From assembly GCA_965200825.1 (NCBI GenBank), contig OZ241385.1:806001-870000 (forward strand): a stretch of 64,000 bases of DNA, given 5' to 3'. The notes below the pieces were generated by a model, which had not been told where the DNA came from, did not search any database, and worked only from the letters and a program-made list of their open reading frames with translations. This DNA is from Bin80 sp026709335. Its GTDB lineage: Bacteria > Bacteroidota > Rhodothermia > Rhodothermales > Bin80. Below are positions 26,482 through 35,675 of the stretch, one piece after another (position 1 is the first letter of the stretch; each line of letters begins with the position of its first letter). The position numbers were made by a program, and so were the translations under genes.

Positions 26482-28745
26482 ATCTGCTTTGGATTGGCAT
26501 TGCCATGGACACGTCTCATGACCTGTCCGACAAAAAATCCGAGTAATCCAATCTTCCCGGCTGAATAGGCTTCTACACGATCTTTGTATTCATCCAGCAC
26601 ATCTGTAATAATCTCGTTGAGCGTATCCGGATCGTCTACAATTGAATCCTGAACACGAGCTAATAATCTTGCCGGGTGTTCCTTTGACTCAAACATGAGT
26701 TTTAGCACCTCACGGATTTCATGTGTGCTACCGATTTCTTTATCGGCCAATTGGACCAATTCCGAGAATTCTTCAGGGCCAAAGGGTAAATCCGAGAGGC
26801 TGCGATTTTTCAGAGAAGGAAGTAAATGGTTTGCCATCCAGTTTCCAACAGATATTCTTGGTGCTGAAGCAGATGCGGCTCTGAAGAATGCAGATGCATC
26901 CGGAACCGAGTATATGGCTAAGCCAATCGCAGAATTCAATCCGCTCATGCGGAGCCACTGTTTTTCCTCTGGCGTCAACGGGCGCTGACCAGTTTTTATT
27001 CTACTCTTTTTCTGTTCATCCACTGGATGTTTTTTGCTAGTCTTTCTCGCAGTTTTAATGTTACCTTGCTTGGTGTTCTCTTTTGTCTCTTGCACATAGG
27101 AGTCTCGAAGCGGCACTATGCAATTGAATACAGGAATGGATTGATTTATGGATTCGGGATCTCGCCAATAATAGCCAAGCCGTACGAACTGATATCGCTG
27201 CTCGGGTACATCATCGATAATACTTGGCTCAATCCTTGCATGCCTGTACTCAACCAATGAGGAAGGGTTGAGATTACTCCATAGATCTTCATTTACAGAG
27301 GGTTGAGACAAGAGACGATCATATACTTTAACAACGGCGGGAAGCGAGCGTGATGCATCAACCCAATGGATCGTTCCTCGTGGTTTGAGTGTAGAGGATG
27401 TTTCAGCTCCGCTTCGTGTCCCATCAATCAGCTCACAGTGCACCCGAATCACATGGCCGTCTTCATCTTTCTCGATGTCTGTGCAACGGATAATATATGC
27501 ATGACGAAGTCGGACCATTCCACCGAGAGTGAGTCTACGATATCCTTTCGGGGGCTCTTCAGAAAAGTCACTGTGCTCGATGAATATTTCTCGAGAAATG
27601 GGAAGATTACGAGTCCCTTCGCGCGGAATATCACGAGGCCAGTAGGAGGCAGAGATGTTCTCTTCATGATTTTCTGGCAAGTTCGTTAACGTTACAGGTA
27701 GCGGGTCTTGAACGCAATGAACGCGGGGTGCAAGATGATTCAAATCCTCCCTGATAAAGTGATCCAGCAGGGCCGGATCATGTGTACTGTCTACGCGAGT
27801 CGTTCCAACGGAATTACAAAATGCCCGGATTGCCGCAGGGCGCACCCCTCTTCGCCTGAGTCCAGCCAAGGTTGGCATGCGTGGATCACTCCATCCATCC
27901 ACCACATTTTCTTGAACAAGGCTTAGAAGTCTGCGCTTGGAAGTAACGTAATAATCCAAGTTAAGTCTGGCGAATTCATATTGTCTGGGTCGAGGGATGA
28001 TCTCAAGAGCATCCAAGTACCAGTCATAAAGGATTCGGTTGGTCGAAAACTCAAGTGTACAAATTGAATGGGTGACACCTTCAATTGCGTCGGATTGCCC
28101 ATGTGCCCAATCATAAAACGGATAGATACACCATTCATCTCCTCTGCGGTAGTGCGTAGCATGGCGGATACGATACATGAGTGGATCACGCATCTTCATA
28201 TTCGGGTGTTCCATATTGATCTTTGCGCGAAGCACCCGGGAGCCATCTTCAAACTCACCGGCACGCATCGCTTGAAAGAGGTTCAGATTTTCCTCAGGTG
28301 AGCGATCACGGTATTCACTGTGAATTCCCGGTGTGGTTACAGTCCCCCGCATCGCCCGAATGATGTTTTCCGGGGAGTCGTCCACATATGCCAGTCCCTT
28401 TTTGACTAGTTTGCATGCCCAATCAAACAAAATTTCGAAATAATCAGAGGCATAATATTCATGTTTGCCCCAATCAAAGCCCAGCCATTTCAAATCACAC
28501 TTGATGGCATCGACATATTTTTGATCTTCCGTTTGGGGGTTCGTATCATCAAAACGTAAGTGGCAACGTCCGCCATATTCAGAGGCGAGCCCAAAATTGA
28601 GGGTGCTACTCTTTGCATGCCCTATATGTGGGAACCCATTGGGTTCCGGCGGAAATCGAACGATGATCTGTTGATGCGTACCTGCTGCAAGGTCTTTATT
28701 TATGATTGTTCGAATAAAATCATTTGACGTAGTTTCTGATGTCAT
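26439..28745 (-). CDS. glnS: Glutaminyl-tRNA synthetase fused to a YqeY domain
   Basis: 768 residues. Class I catalytic core: RFPPEPNGFPHIGHAKS contains the HIGH motif, RFDDTNPQTE follows, and TSKRRL is the KMSKS equivalent. Anticodon-binding beta-barrels follow, then a Lys-rich linker (about 570-600) and a C-terminal YqeY/GatB-tail-like helical domain (about 625-768, ending in MRRVHGNANP). This fusion is a known GlnRS variant in which the YqeY domain probably aids tRNA binding. With GltX it supplies direct Gln-tRNA charging, so GatCAB is not needed for that step. Confidence 0.93.
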   Translation of the reverse strand: MTSETTSNDFIRTIINKDLAAGTHQQIIVRFPPEPNGFPHIGHAKSSTLNFGLASEYGGRCHLRFDDTNPQTEDQKYVDAIKCDLKWLGFDWGKHEYYASDYFEILFDWACKLVKKGLAYVDDSPENIIRAMRGTVTTPGIHSEYRDRSPEENLNLFQAMRAGEFEDGSRVLRAKINMEHPNMKMRDPLMYRIRHATHYRRGDEWCIYPFYDWAHGQSDAIEGVTHSICTLEFSTNRILYDWYLDALEIIPRPRQYEFARLNLDYYVTSKRRLLSLVQENVVDGWSDPRMPTLAGLRRRGVRPAAIRAFCNSVGTTRVDSTHDPALLDHFIREDLNHLAPRVHCVQDPLPVTLTNLPENHEENISASYWPRDIPREGTRNLPISREIFIEHSDFSEEPPKGYRRLTLGGMVRLRHAYIIRCTDIEKDEDGHVIRVHCELIDGTRSGAETSSTLKPRGTIHWVDASRSLPAVVKVYDRLLSQPSVNEDLWSNLNPSSLVEYRHARIEPSIIDDVPEQRYQFVRLGYYWRDPESINQSIPVFNCIVPLRDSYVQETKENTKQGNIKTARKTSKKHPVDEQKKSRIKTGQRPLTPEEKQWLRMSGLNSAIGLAIYSVPDASAFFRAASASAPRISVGNWMANHLLPSLKNRSLSDLPFGPEEFSELVQLADKEIGSTHEIREVLKLMFESKEHPARLLARVQDSIVDDPDTLNEIITDVLDEYKDRVEAYSAGKIGLLGFFVGQVMRRVHGNANPKQIQLLVSEALARITS

Positions 28746-29200
28746 CGGATCATTATGGCAGGATGTTACAATGAGTTGTACTTAAAGGGGTAAGCAAAAA
28801 TAATTTCGGAGGTCCAGTACGGTAGCCTTTAGATCTACATTCTGTGGTCATTATGGAAAGAAATTCAGAATGAATGGATTCTCCGTACAGCCGAAAAGAG
28901 TTCAGTACTACGAAAATAAAAAAGAACGTTACCATTGCTGTCAGGTAAATTTATGAGTTTCTTTAAGATTTACAAGGCAGAATGTTTTACTTGGATGTAC
29001 CAGAAGTTGTCGCACACTTCAGCTGTATGGCTGTATGGTGGTAGCTCTGCGGTTAAGTTAAAGACTAAAACGATGATATCTTGGATAGTAGAAACAAACT
29101 TTGTTTGAACAAATAGGGAGATGAAGTAATATGTAAAGATTATGTGTAAAATATAATCATCAAAAAACCCATAAAGAAATCCGACTCACTGGATCTGTGA
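28746..29200. other. AT-rich non-coding stretch
   Basis: 455 bp between glnS and the DUF1016 remnant with no credible gene. A 60-codon minus frame at 28753-28935 lacks any family feature or start signal. A short direct repeat (GCTGTATG twice near 29024) is present. The glnS promoter should lie at the left end, but I cannot place it. Confidence 0.5.
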
Positions 29201-29596
29201 TATCAGTCAATTTTTAACGATTTATCTGGAATTGTCACCGCTGCCCGTGGACATGCCATTCGCTCAGTAAATTCAATCATGACTGCCGCCTATTGGCTGA
29301 TTGGCCAACATATTGTTGAATTTGAGCAGAAAGGTAAAGAGCGTGCCGATTACGGTGATGAGATCATTAAACGCCTCTCAGTAGATCTCTCTAATCGTTT
29401 TGGCAGAGGGTTTTCGGTTACAAATCTTTGGCAAATGAGAGCATTTTTCCTTTACTGGCAAAAACGGCCTATAGTATCGACCGAATTCAAAGAACAGTTA
29501 AAAGTGCAGACACTGTCTGCAGAATCTGAAAGTGGATCAAAACTCCAGACATCGTCTGGAGTTTCTGGAGGTAATCAGAAAATTTCTAAAGTGTAG
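29201..29596 (+). pseudogene. Truncated DUF1016 (YhcG-type) nuclease-family gene
   Basis: The frame is open from 29201; the first ATG is at 29279. The N-terminal DUF1016 domain is clear: AARGHAIRSVN, then WLIGQHIVEFEQKGKERA, RLSVDLSNRFGRGFS and NLWQMRAFFLYW. Full-length proteins have about 340 residues with a C-terminal PD-(D/E)XK domain; here the frame ends after 105 residues from ATG 29279. No ATG/GTG/TTG precedes AARGH in frame, so both ends appear lost. The family is associated with DNA processing and is often near restriction systems; none is here. Confidence 0.7.
29505..29564 (+). repeat. Two coding palindromes (CAGAC-NNN-GTCTG)
   Basis: Inside the DUF1016 remnant two perfect inverted repeats share a core. 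TGCAGAC-ACT-GTCTGCA lies at 29505-29521. A longer one at 29540-29564 has 11-bp arms (AAACTCCAGAC, loop ATC, complement). They encode the repeated peptide QTLSA / QTSSG. The spacing between centres is 39 bp, a multiple of three. Confidence 0.8.
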
Positions 29597-29805
29597 TATG
29601 GTAATTACATCCATGAGTAACAAGCTCACGAATTCATTTGACGGGTTCATGGAGTGCCTAATGGCAACGCTCCTCGCCGTCCATTCACACACCGGATATG
29701 TGGTGCACAGGCATCGCCAATCCCGGACGTAACACCACCGAGATACAACATTTTTCTGACTTATCAAAATTGTTACTCATCGATATAATGCCCTTTCCAA
29801 TCAGT

Positions 29806-30786
29806 TTATGATTCTCTGAATACATCAAGAAGTTGATTAGCGGCATGATCGATTGTACATTCGCCATTCATGACCTGCATCTGAATTTTCTCGACTGCAT
29901 CTTGGACGGATACGGATTGACCGAAATGAGTCAACAGGAGAATTTTTGCAGTTTCAAGCACCGCAGACTTTATCTGCTCCTGGCGCTGTCGCTCAAAGTG
30001 GCCATTACTGCGAGCTACGCCCTCAAGCTCCCTGATGGCTTCCCAGGTTTCGGCAATTCCTTTGTTGCTGTGTGCGCTACTGATAAGCACTTTCGCAATA
30101 CCAAGTCGATTGGAGTATAGCGACAGTGCCTGCCGGTATACCTTGGCAGATGCGAAAGCCTTCTCCTTAAATTCTCCGTCTGCCTTTGTGACTGCAATCA
30201 AATCTGCTGTTTCAAGAATTCCTCGTTTGATTCCCTGTAATTCATCGCCGGCATGTGCCAGGACCAGAAGGAGAACGAGGTCAGTAATCTCGCGAACCGC
30301 GTAATCTCCTTGACCAGCACCAACCGTTTCAATCAGAATAGGGTTATACCCTGCAGCTTCACACAATTGCATGACAGAACGAGTAGTATGGGTAACCCCG
30401 CCTGCATTGGCTCCTGACGGGGACGGCCGAATAAATGCGTTGGGATGTTTTGCTAGCCTTTGCATGCGAGTTTTATCTCCTAGAATACTTCCCCCAGTTT
30501 GGGGGCTGGAAGGATCAATGGGCAGAACAGCAACTCGATTTCCCGAGTCTACCAAATGCGTTCCCAGTACTTCAATGAACGTGCTTTTTCCCACACCCGG
30601 GGCACCCGTGACTGCAACTCGTAAAGCATTGCCAGTATTGGGTAGAAGAGCCTTAAGCAACTGTTCAGAAGCCTCAAGGTGAGATTCCAAAGTACTCTCT
30701 ATGAGCGTAATCCCTTGACTGAGGCTGGTACGATCCCCTAGGAGAATTCCATTCACTAACGAATCAATATCAGGAATTCGGGGCAT
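29806..30786 (-). CDS. meaB: Methylmalonyl-CoA mutase-associated GTPase MeaB
   Basis: 326 residues from ATG 30786 (MPRIPDIDSL). The longer upstream frame only adds sequence antisense-like in quality that lies within mutB. G motifs: GAPGVGKST (P-loop, about 68), PIDPSSPQTGGSILGDKTRM in the family-specific segment, ETVGAGQ and TKAD. MeaB gates loading of adenosylcobalamin onto methylmalonyl-CoA mutase and protects it from inactivation. It overlaps the mutB stop by 17 bp, as expected for tight co-expression. Confidence 0.93.
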   Translation of the reverse strand: MPRIPDIDSLVNGILLGDRTSLSQGITLIESTLESHLEASEQLLKALLPNTGNALRVAVTGAPGVGKSTFIEVLGTHLVDSGNRVAVLPIDPSSPQTGGSILGDKTRMQRLAKHPNAFIRPSPSGANAGGVTHTTRSVMQLCEAAGYNPILIETVGAGQGDYAVREITDLVLLLVLAHAGDELQGIKRGILETADLIAVTKADGEFKEKAFASAKVYRQALSLYSNRLGIAKVLISSAHSNKGIAETWEAIRELEGVARSNGHFERQRQEQIKSAVLETAKILLLTHFGQSVSVQDAVEKIQMQVMNGECTIDHAANQLLDVFRES

Positions 30787-32887
30787 GGTGATCCAGTAGT
30801 CGACGTAGAATCGTAATGGCTGCTTCTGCAATAACAGTACCTGGTCCAAAAATTGCGTGAACACCAGATTCATGTAACAATGGGTAATCCTCATCCGGAA
30901 TAATTCCTCCGACTACCACTTCAATATCTGTTTGATGATCTTGATTGAAAATGTTCATGAGCTCAGGAACAAGAGTCCGATGTGCCCCTGCAAGACTGGA
31001 AATTCCTACAAGATGGACGTCATTTTCAATCGCTTGGCAAGCCACTTCATCGGGAGATTGAAATAGCGGGCCGATGTCGACGTCAAAGCCTAGGTCAGCA
31101 AATGCAGTTGCAATGACACGTGCCCCGCGGTCATGTCCATCGAGGCCTAGCTTTGCAACCAGTATCCGGGGGCGACGCCCCACGTGGAATGCAAATTGAT
31201 CAGAAAGTGAACGAGCCTCGGTAATGGATTCGTCAGTTTTCATTACAGTGGAATAGATCCCCGTGGTGGGTTCATTTTGCATAGTATGGCGGCCAAAGAC
31301 GGTTTCCAGAGCACTGGAAATTTCTCCCAAGGTGGCTCTAGCACGGGCAGCTTCAATAGCAGCATCCAGCAAATTTAAGTTTTTTTGAGATGCAGCGGTT
31401 TTCAGGTGGGACAGGGATTCATGCACCTTATTTGGATTCCTGGAACTCTTTAATTCACCCAAGCGCTGAAGCTGATTGGCGAGCACTTCGGCATTGTCAA
31501 CTCGGAGGAGAGGGATTCCATCGGTAGCTTTTGAGTGGAAGGCATTCAGGCCAACAATAATTTCTTTTCCTTGATCAATATGAGCCTGTTTGACAGTTGC
31601 TGCCTCTTCAATTCTCATCTTTGGAATTCCGGATGCAATGGCTTTGGTCATGCCTCCCATAGATTCAATTTCCTGAATATGATCCCATGCTTGGTGAGTT
31701 AGTGTATGGGTAAGATGTTCAATGAGATATGAGCCCCCCCAAGGGTCAATCGTGTGAGTCAGAGCTGATTCCTCTCGCAGGATTAACTGGGTGTTACGGG
31801 CAATTCTGGCAGCATGTGTTGAGGGGAGTGCAAGAGCTTCATCAAGCGCGTTAGTATGCAGTGATTGCGTTTGTCCACACACGGCGGAGAGTGCTTCAAG
31901 AGTCGTTCGAGGGATGTTGTTGTAGGGAGCCTGTGCAGTGAGGCTGTATCCGGATGTTTGACAATGCATACGCAAGGCCATTGATTTGGGGTTTTTGGGG
32001 TCAAACGGACGGATGAGTCGAGCCCAGAGTAATCTTGCGGCCCGGAGCTTTGCAATTTCGGTGAAGTAATCCATTCCAATCCCGAAGAAAAAAGAAAATC
32101 TTGGTGCAAAGGTGTCAATTTTCAGTCCGCGTTCAAGCCCGGCTCGAATGTATTCCAACCCATTGGCAAGAGTATATGCAAGTTCCAGTCCTGCGGGTGC
32201 CCCTGCTTCATGCATGTGGTATCCGCTTACGGACACAGGATTAAATCGGGGCATCTTATTGGCGCACCACTCAATAATATCTCCGGTAATGCGCATGGAA
32301 GGTAACGGAGGATAAATGTAGGTATTACGCACCATAAACTCTTTCAGAATGTCATTTTGAATCGTTCCACTAAGTTGTTCAGGGGGGACGCCGGATTCTT
32401 CAGCAACGACAATAAAAAATGCCAGTATCGGTAGAACGGCGCCATTCATGGTCATCGAAACACTCATCTTCGAAAGAGGGATGTTTCTGAACAGGATCCG
32501 CATATCCTCTACGCTATCAATTGCAACGCCCGCTTGCCCAACATCTCCGCGGACCAATGAGTGATCAGAATCATAGCCTCGATGTGTCGGAAGATCAAAT
32601 GCGACGGAAAGTCCACGCTGTCCCGCAGCTAAGGCATTTTTGTAGAAGGTATTTGATTCTTCCGCAGTGGAAAACCCCGCATACTGCCGAATTGTCCATG
32701 GTCTGGAAGTATACATGGATGCATACGGACCGCGCAGAAAAGGAGGAATTCCTGCGGCATAATCAAGATGTTCACATGCTTCAAGATCCAAGGCGTCACA
32801 GGTGCGACGGCTATTAAGAGTTTCACGATCTATCTTGGGAGAGAGGCTAAATCTCCTGAAGGGTATGGATGTAAAATCAGGTCGCAT
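30770..32887 (-). CDS. mutB: Methylmalonyl-CoA mutase large (catalytic) subunit
   Basis: 705 residues from ATG 32887 (MRPDFTSIPF), 1 bp after the mutA stop. The TIM-barrel substrate domain carries RPWTIRQYAGFSTAEESN and SGYHMHEAGA. The C-terminal B12-binding domain has KLGLDGHDRGA, whose DxHxxG-type motif supplies the lower cobalt ligand His. The enzyme interconverts methylmalonyl-CoA and succinyl-CoA, linking propionate, odd-chain fatty-acid and branched amino-acid breakdown to the TCA cycle. It works as a heterodimer with MutA. Confidence 0.95.
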   Translation of the reverse strand: MRPDFTSIPFRRFSLSPKIDRETLNSRRTCDALDLEACEHLDYAAGIPPFLRGPYASMYTSRPWTIRQYAGFSTAEESNTFYKNALAAGQRGLSVAFDLPTHRGYDSDHSLVRGDVGQAGVAIDSVEDMRILFRNIPLSKMSVSMTMNGAVLPILAFFIVVAEESGVPPEQLSGTIQNDILKEFMVRNTYIYPPLPSMRITGDIIEWCANKMPRFNPVSVSGYHMHEAGAPAGLELAYTLANGLEYIRAGLERGLKIDTFAPRFSFFFGIGMDYFTEIAKLRAARLLWARLIRPFDPKNPKSMALRMHCQTSGYSLTAQAPYNNIPRTTLEALSAVCGQTQSLHTNALDEALALPSTHAARIARNTQLILREESALTHTIDPWGGSYLIEHLTHTLTHQAWDHIQEIESMGGMTKAIASGIPKMRIEEAATVKQAHIDQGKEIIVGLNAFHSKATDGIPLLRVDNAEVLANQLQRLGELKSSRNPNKVHESLSHLKTAASQKNLNLLDAAIEAARARATLGEISSALETVFGRHTMQNEPTTGIYSTVMKTDESITEARSLSDQFAFHVGRRPRILVAKLGLDGHDRGARVIATAFADLGFDVDIGPLFQSPDEVACQAIENDVHLVGISSLAGAHRTLVPELMNIFNQDHQTDIEVVVGGIIPDEDYPLLHESGVHAIFGPGTVIAEAAITILRRLLDHHAPNS

Positions 32888-32888
32888 T

Positions 32889-34310
32889 TTACTCCAGCAA
32901 AAGCAATAGCTGATCTGCAGCATCGGGCAGTGGGTCACCAGGCTTCACCAATGCCTGCCCGCATTGCTGATTCTGTATCTGGAATCCCTTGTCGGTTTCA
33001 GTGATTGTGAGGTCGATGGAGTCAGATCCATTTCCTTCGATCGAGCAATTACATAAATTCAATAGACGGTCAAGCCATGGATTGTATGATCCATGGATCC
33101 GGACGCGGGCAGGTGTTCCAAGATGCTTCGTGCGGATTCGAATAGTTTCAAGCGAAGCGACAAGGCTTTTTTTCTGTGGAGCTGTTTCTTTAATCTGTTC
33201 AGAGAGAAAGGCGTTGGCGCCGACTATAATGTCTTTTCCGGAAGAGACATCTGTTCTACGCCGGGTATCTACCCGCTGGATTTCCTTTTCGATCCAGGAT
33301 TGTGATTTCCGCAGTCCTCCCTTGGACTCAATCGTTTGGAACAATTTCCACGAAGCAAGCCCCAGAGCTTCGGTCAGATGCTCTATCATCCATGATCCTG
33401 CGGCAGGGTCTGCAACGCTACCGAGTTTTCCCTCGTGTCTCAGGATATGCAGGATTCTAAGGCTGTGCCCAATGCCGGGCGAGACAATTACATCACAGCC
33501 GCCGGTAATCGCTGCAGCATACTGAAGAGTTTGACGAATTAAGTGCGTATCGGAATCCAGAACAGATTCATAACGATGACTTGGAACCCCAACAATGTGA
33601 ATGTTGTGAGTGTGTGCATTGTATGCGCGGAGCACTTCGGAAGCCCCAAGTCGTAATGCCCGCAGTCGGGCAAGATCTAGTAGGTAGCGCTCGCCTACAG
33701 GGACTTGAAAATACAAATGCTTTGCTGTGCAATTTGGTGCAAGCTCAGCCATCAGATCTGATAGCTGAGCCAATCCGAAGGCCAGTTCCTGAACATGTGT
33801 TGCGCCATAGTCATGCCACTTTTCAAGATTGATTACCTGTGTCCAGAGTCCGGTGGCTTCAGCTATCTCCATTGCGGAAATAGCTGAATACTGTTCCGGG
33901 AGAGTGATAGCGCCGCGAAGACTACATGAATCTAGCGCCTTGTTAACCGTCTGAGATTGGAGAATTTTAATGAGTTCAGGGGAAATTTTTGCTCCACTGA
34001 AAAAAAGAGGGAGTTCTACAGCAGGCAATTGTTCTGGAGATACAACTGGTTCGTCTAACAAAACCCAAAGGGCTTCTGCGCCAGCGTCTTGGGCGGCTGT
34101 GGAATCAGGTAGATTTACGTTTGCACAAATCAGCCATTGACGACGATCAAATGTATGTCCAGGATTGGATGCATTATGGCGGTAATATGGCTGAATTTCA
34201 ATCCCTTCAATTGGTCTCCAGTTGAAATCTTCGGGGAGCAGGTTTTTCCATTCATTGTCTTGAACTGGAGGAAAATAATTTAGCAAGTTCAGCGATTCTC
34301 GCATCCTCAT
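32889..34310 (-). CDS. mutA: Methylmalonyl-CoA mutase small (non-catalytic) subunit
   Basis: 473 residues, related to the MutB barrel but strongly diverged: the RPWTxRQYAGF-type segment is absent and there is no DxHxxG motif in its short C terminus. Recognisable landmarks are DPAAGSWMIEHLTE and GKDIIVGANAF. The family's small subunit is structural. It overlaps trmH by 4 bp upstream and is followed by mutB after 1 bp, so trmH-mutA-mutB-meaB forms one operon. Confidence 0.9.
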   Translation of the reverse strand: MRMRESLNLLNYFPPVQDNEWKNLLPEDFNWRPIEGIEIQPYYRHNASNPGHTFDRRQWLICANVNLPDSTAAQDAGAEALWVLLDEPVVSPEQLPAVELPLFFSGAKISPELIKILQSQTVNKALDSCSLRGAITLPEQYSAISAMEIAEATGLWTQVINLEKWHDYGATHVQELAFGLAQLSDLMAELAPNCTAKHLYFQVPVGERYLLDLARLRALRLGASEVLRAYNAHTHNIHIVGVPSHRYESVLDSDTHLIRQTLQYAAAITGGCDVIVSPGIGHSLRILHILRHEGKLGSVADPAAGSWMIEHLTEALGLASWKLFQTIESKGGLRKSQSWIEKEIQRVDTRRRTDVSSGKDIIVGANAFLSEQIKETAPQKKSLVASLETIRIRTKHLGTPARVRIHGSYNPWLDRLLNLCNCSIEGNGSDSIDLTITETDKGFQIQNQQCGQALVKPGDPLPDAADQLLLLLE

Positions 34311-34846
34311 ACCTCTGGATGTCCACGTAGAATTTTGATGAGATCAAAAATAGCAATGCCGTAGGCGACGGCCACATTCAATGAGTGCTTGGCGCCATAT
34401 TGGGGGATCTCCAATGCGCAATCTGCCTGATCAATCAGGTGCTCATCAACACCTGAGAGCTCATTACCTACGAGTAGGCAGAGCGGGAACTGCTCCCTGG
34501 TTAAGGCAGAAATGACCATAGGTGAGTCGGTAAGCTCTAGGGCGGCAATCATGTAACCTAGTTTACGCAGGTTCCCGATCGCAACCGTTGCTTTCGGTTC
34601 GTAGTTCCATGGAACTGTATCTTGGGCACCGAGTGCTGCCTTATGCACTTGGGGATGCTCAGGAGTTGCTGTAATTCCTGTAAGAATTATACGTTCAATG
34701 AGAGCACCGTCTGAAGTCCGAAAAATTGAGCCTACATTGTGCACCGAACGCACATTATCCAGTATAACTGTGATCGGATGACGTGGAATCAATCGGACAG
34801 TTTCCAAGGACGGTCGGTCAATTTCTTCATGACGAAGTTTTCGCAT
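34307..34846 (-). CDS. SpoU/TrmH-family RNA 2'-O-methyltransferase
   Basis: 179 residues. Three SPOUT motifs: NVRSVHNVGSIFRTSDG (motif 1), LLVGNELSGV (motif 2) and IPQYGAKHSLNVAVA (motif 3), which form the knotted SAM site. The compact size with no N-terminal extension fits a tRNA or rRNA ribose methylase of the TrmH type; the target cannot be told. It heads the methylmalonyl-CoA mutase operon and is divergent from cmk, with starts 12 bp apart, so the two promoters must overlap neighbouring genes. Confidence 0.88.
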   Translation of the reverse strand: MRKLRHEEIDRPSLETVRLIPRHPITVILDNVRSVHNVGSIFRTSDGALIERIILTGITATPEHPQVHKAALGAQDTVPWNYEPKATVAIGNLRKLGYMIAALELTDSPMVISALTREQFPLCLLVGNELSGVDEHLIDQADCALEIPQYGAKHSLNVAVAYGIAIFDLIKILRGHPEV

Positions 34847-34857
34847 CTTAAGTTGGA

Positions 34858-35523
34858 GTGATTATAGCTATTGACGGTCATGCTGCGTCAGGTAAGAGTA
34901 CCGTGGCGCGTCAGCTTGCAGAAGTATCGGGATTCGTGTTCATGGATTCCGGTTTGATGTATCGAGCAGTTGCCTTAGGGTTTCTCAAGCATAAGATAGA
35001 ATGTACGGAAGATGGTGCAAAAGTCTATCTCCCCGAAATGCAACTGGATGTAGACTGCGTTCGATCCAGAATGAAGGTATACATCGATGAAACAGATGTC
35101 ACTGCAAAGCTTCATACATCACAGGTTACGGAAGTTTCCAGTCTGATTGCAAAGCTTCAAATCGTTCGAGATGTACTACTTGGAGTACAGCGCGGATTTG
35201 GTGAGCGATTTGGTCACACCCCGGGCATTCTGGCAGTTGGTCGGGATATGGGAACGGTCGTTTTTCCCGAAGCACGCATGAAATTCTTTGTCACGGCATC
35301 GCTTGAAGTACGAGCCCGTCGTCGCTACAATGAACTGATCCAGGCAGGGAATGATGTAACATTCAGGGAAATTTATGATGCCATCGCGCGGCGGGATTAT
35401 CAAGATTCGAACAGGAAGATTGCTCCACTCAAAAAGGCACCGGATGCGATAGTAGTGAATACAGATCATCTGACCTGTGATAGCCAGCTGCAGCTTCTGC
35501 TTGAATACATTAAGGAACGTTAA
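34858..35523 (+). CDS. cmk: Cytidylate kinase
   Basis: 221 residues from GTG 34858, supported by a nearby TTGGAG and by the direct match of the next residues to the family start (IIAIDGHAASGKSTVAR, containing the P-loop). Further CMK motifs: DSGLMYRAVAL, GRDMGTVVFP and the Arg-rich lid in ASLEVRARRRY. It phosphorylates CMP and dCMP in pyrimidine salvage. It precedes rpsA by 152 bp, the same cmk-rpsA order as in many bacteria. Confidence 0.93.
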   Translation: MIIAIDGHAASGKSTVARQLAEVSGFVFMDSGLMYRAVALGFLKHKIECTEDGAKVYLPEMQLDVDCVRSRMKVYIDETDVTAKLHTSQVTEVSSLIAKLQIVRDVLLGVQRGFGERFGHTPGILAVGRDMGTVVFPEARMKFFVTASLEVRARRRYNELIQAGNDVTFREIYDAIARRDYQDSNRKIAPLKKAPDAIVVNTDHLTCDSQLQLLLEYIKER

Positions 35524-35675
35524 ACTTTCACAAAGAGTTAAAGTAGGTTCGCATGGCGTAGATGTGGTGACTTTTCCGTTACTTCTTCCAGCATGATACG
35601 CCCATTTATAATTAAACAATCCTTGGTGTTGATGCAATTGGAAGTGCATTAGATCGTACATCAGGTCAAATCTCT

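Noticed and set aside
28753..28935. 60-codon minus-strand frame upstream of glnS
   Set aside because: Composition is hydrophobic but there is no start context, neighbour link or recognisable family.
29597..29805. Possible insertion-sequence relic between the DUF1016 remnant and meaB
   Set aside because: I found no transposase-like frame or matching inverted ends in this 209-bp gap.
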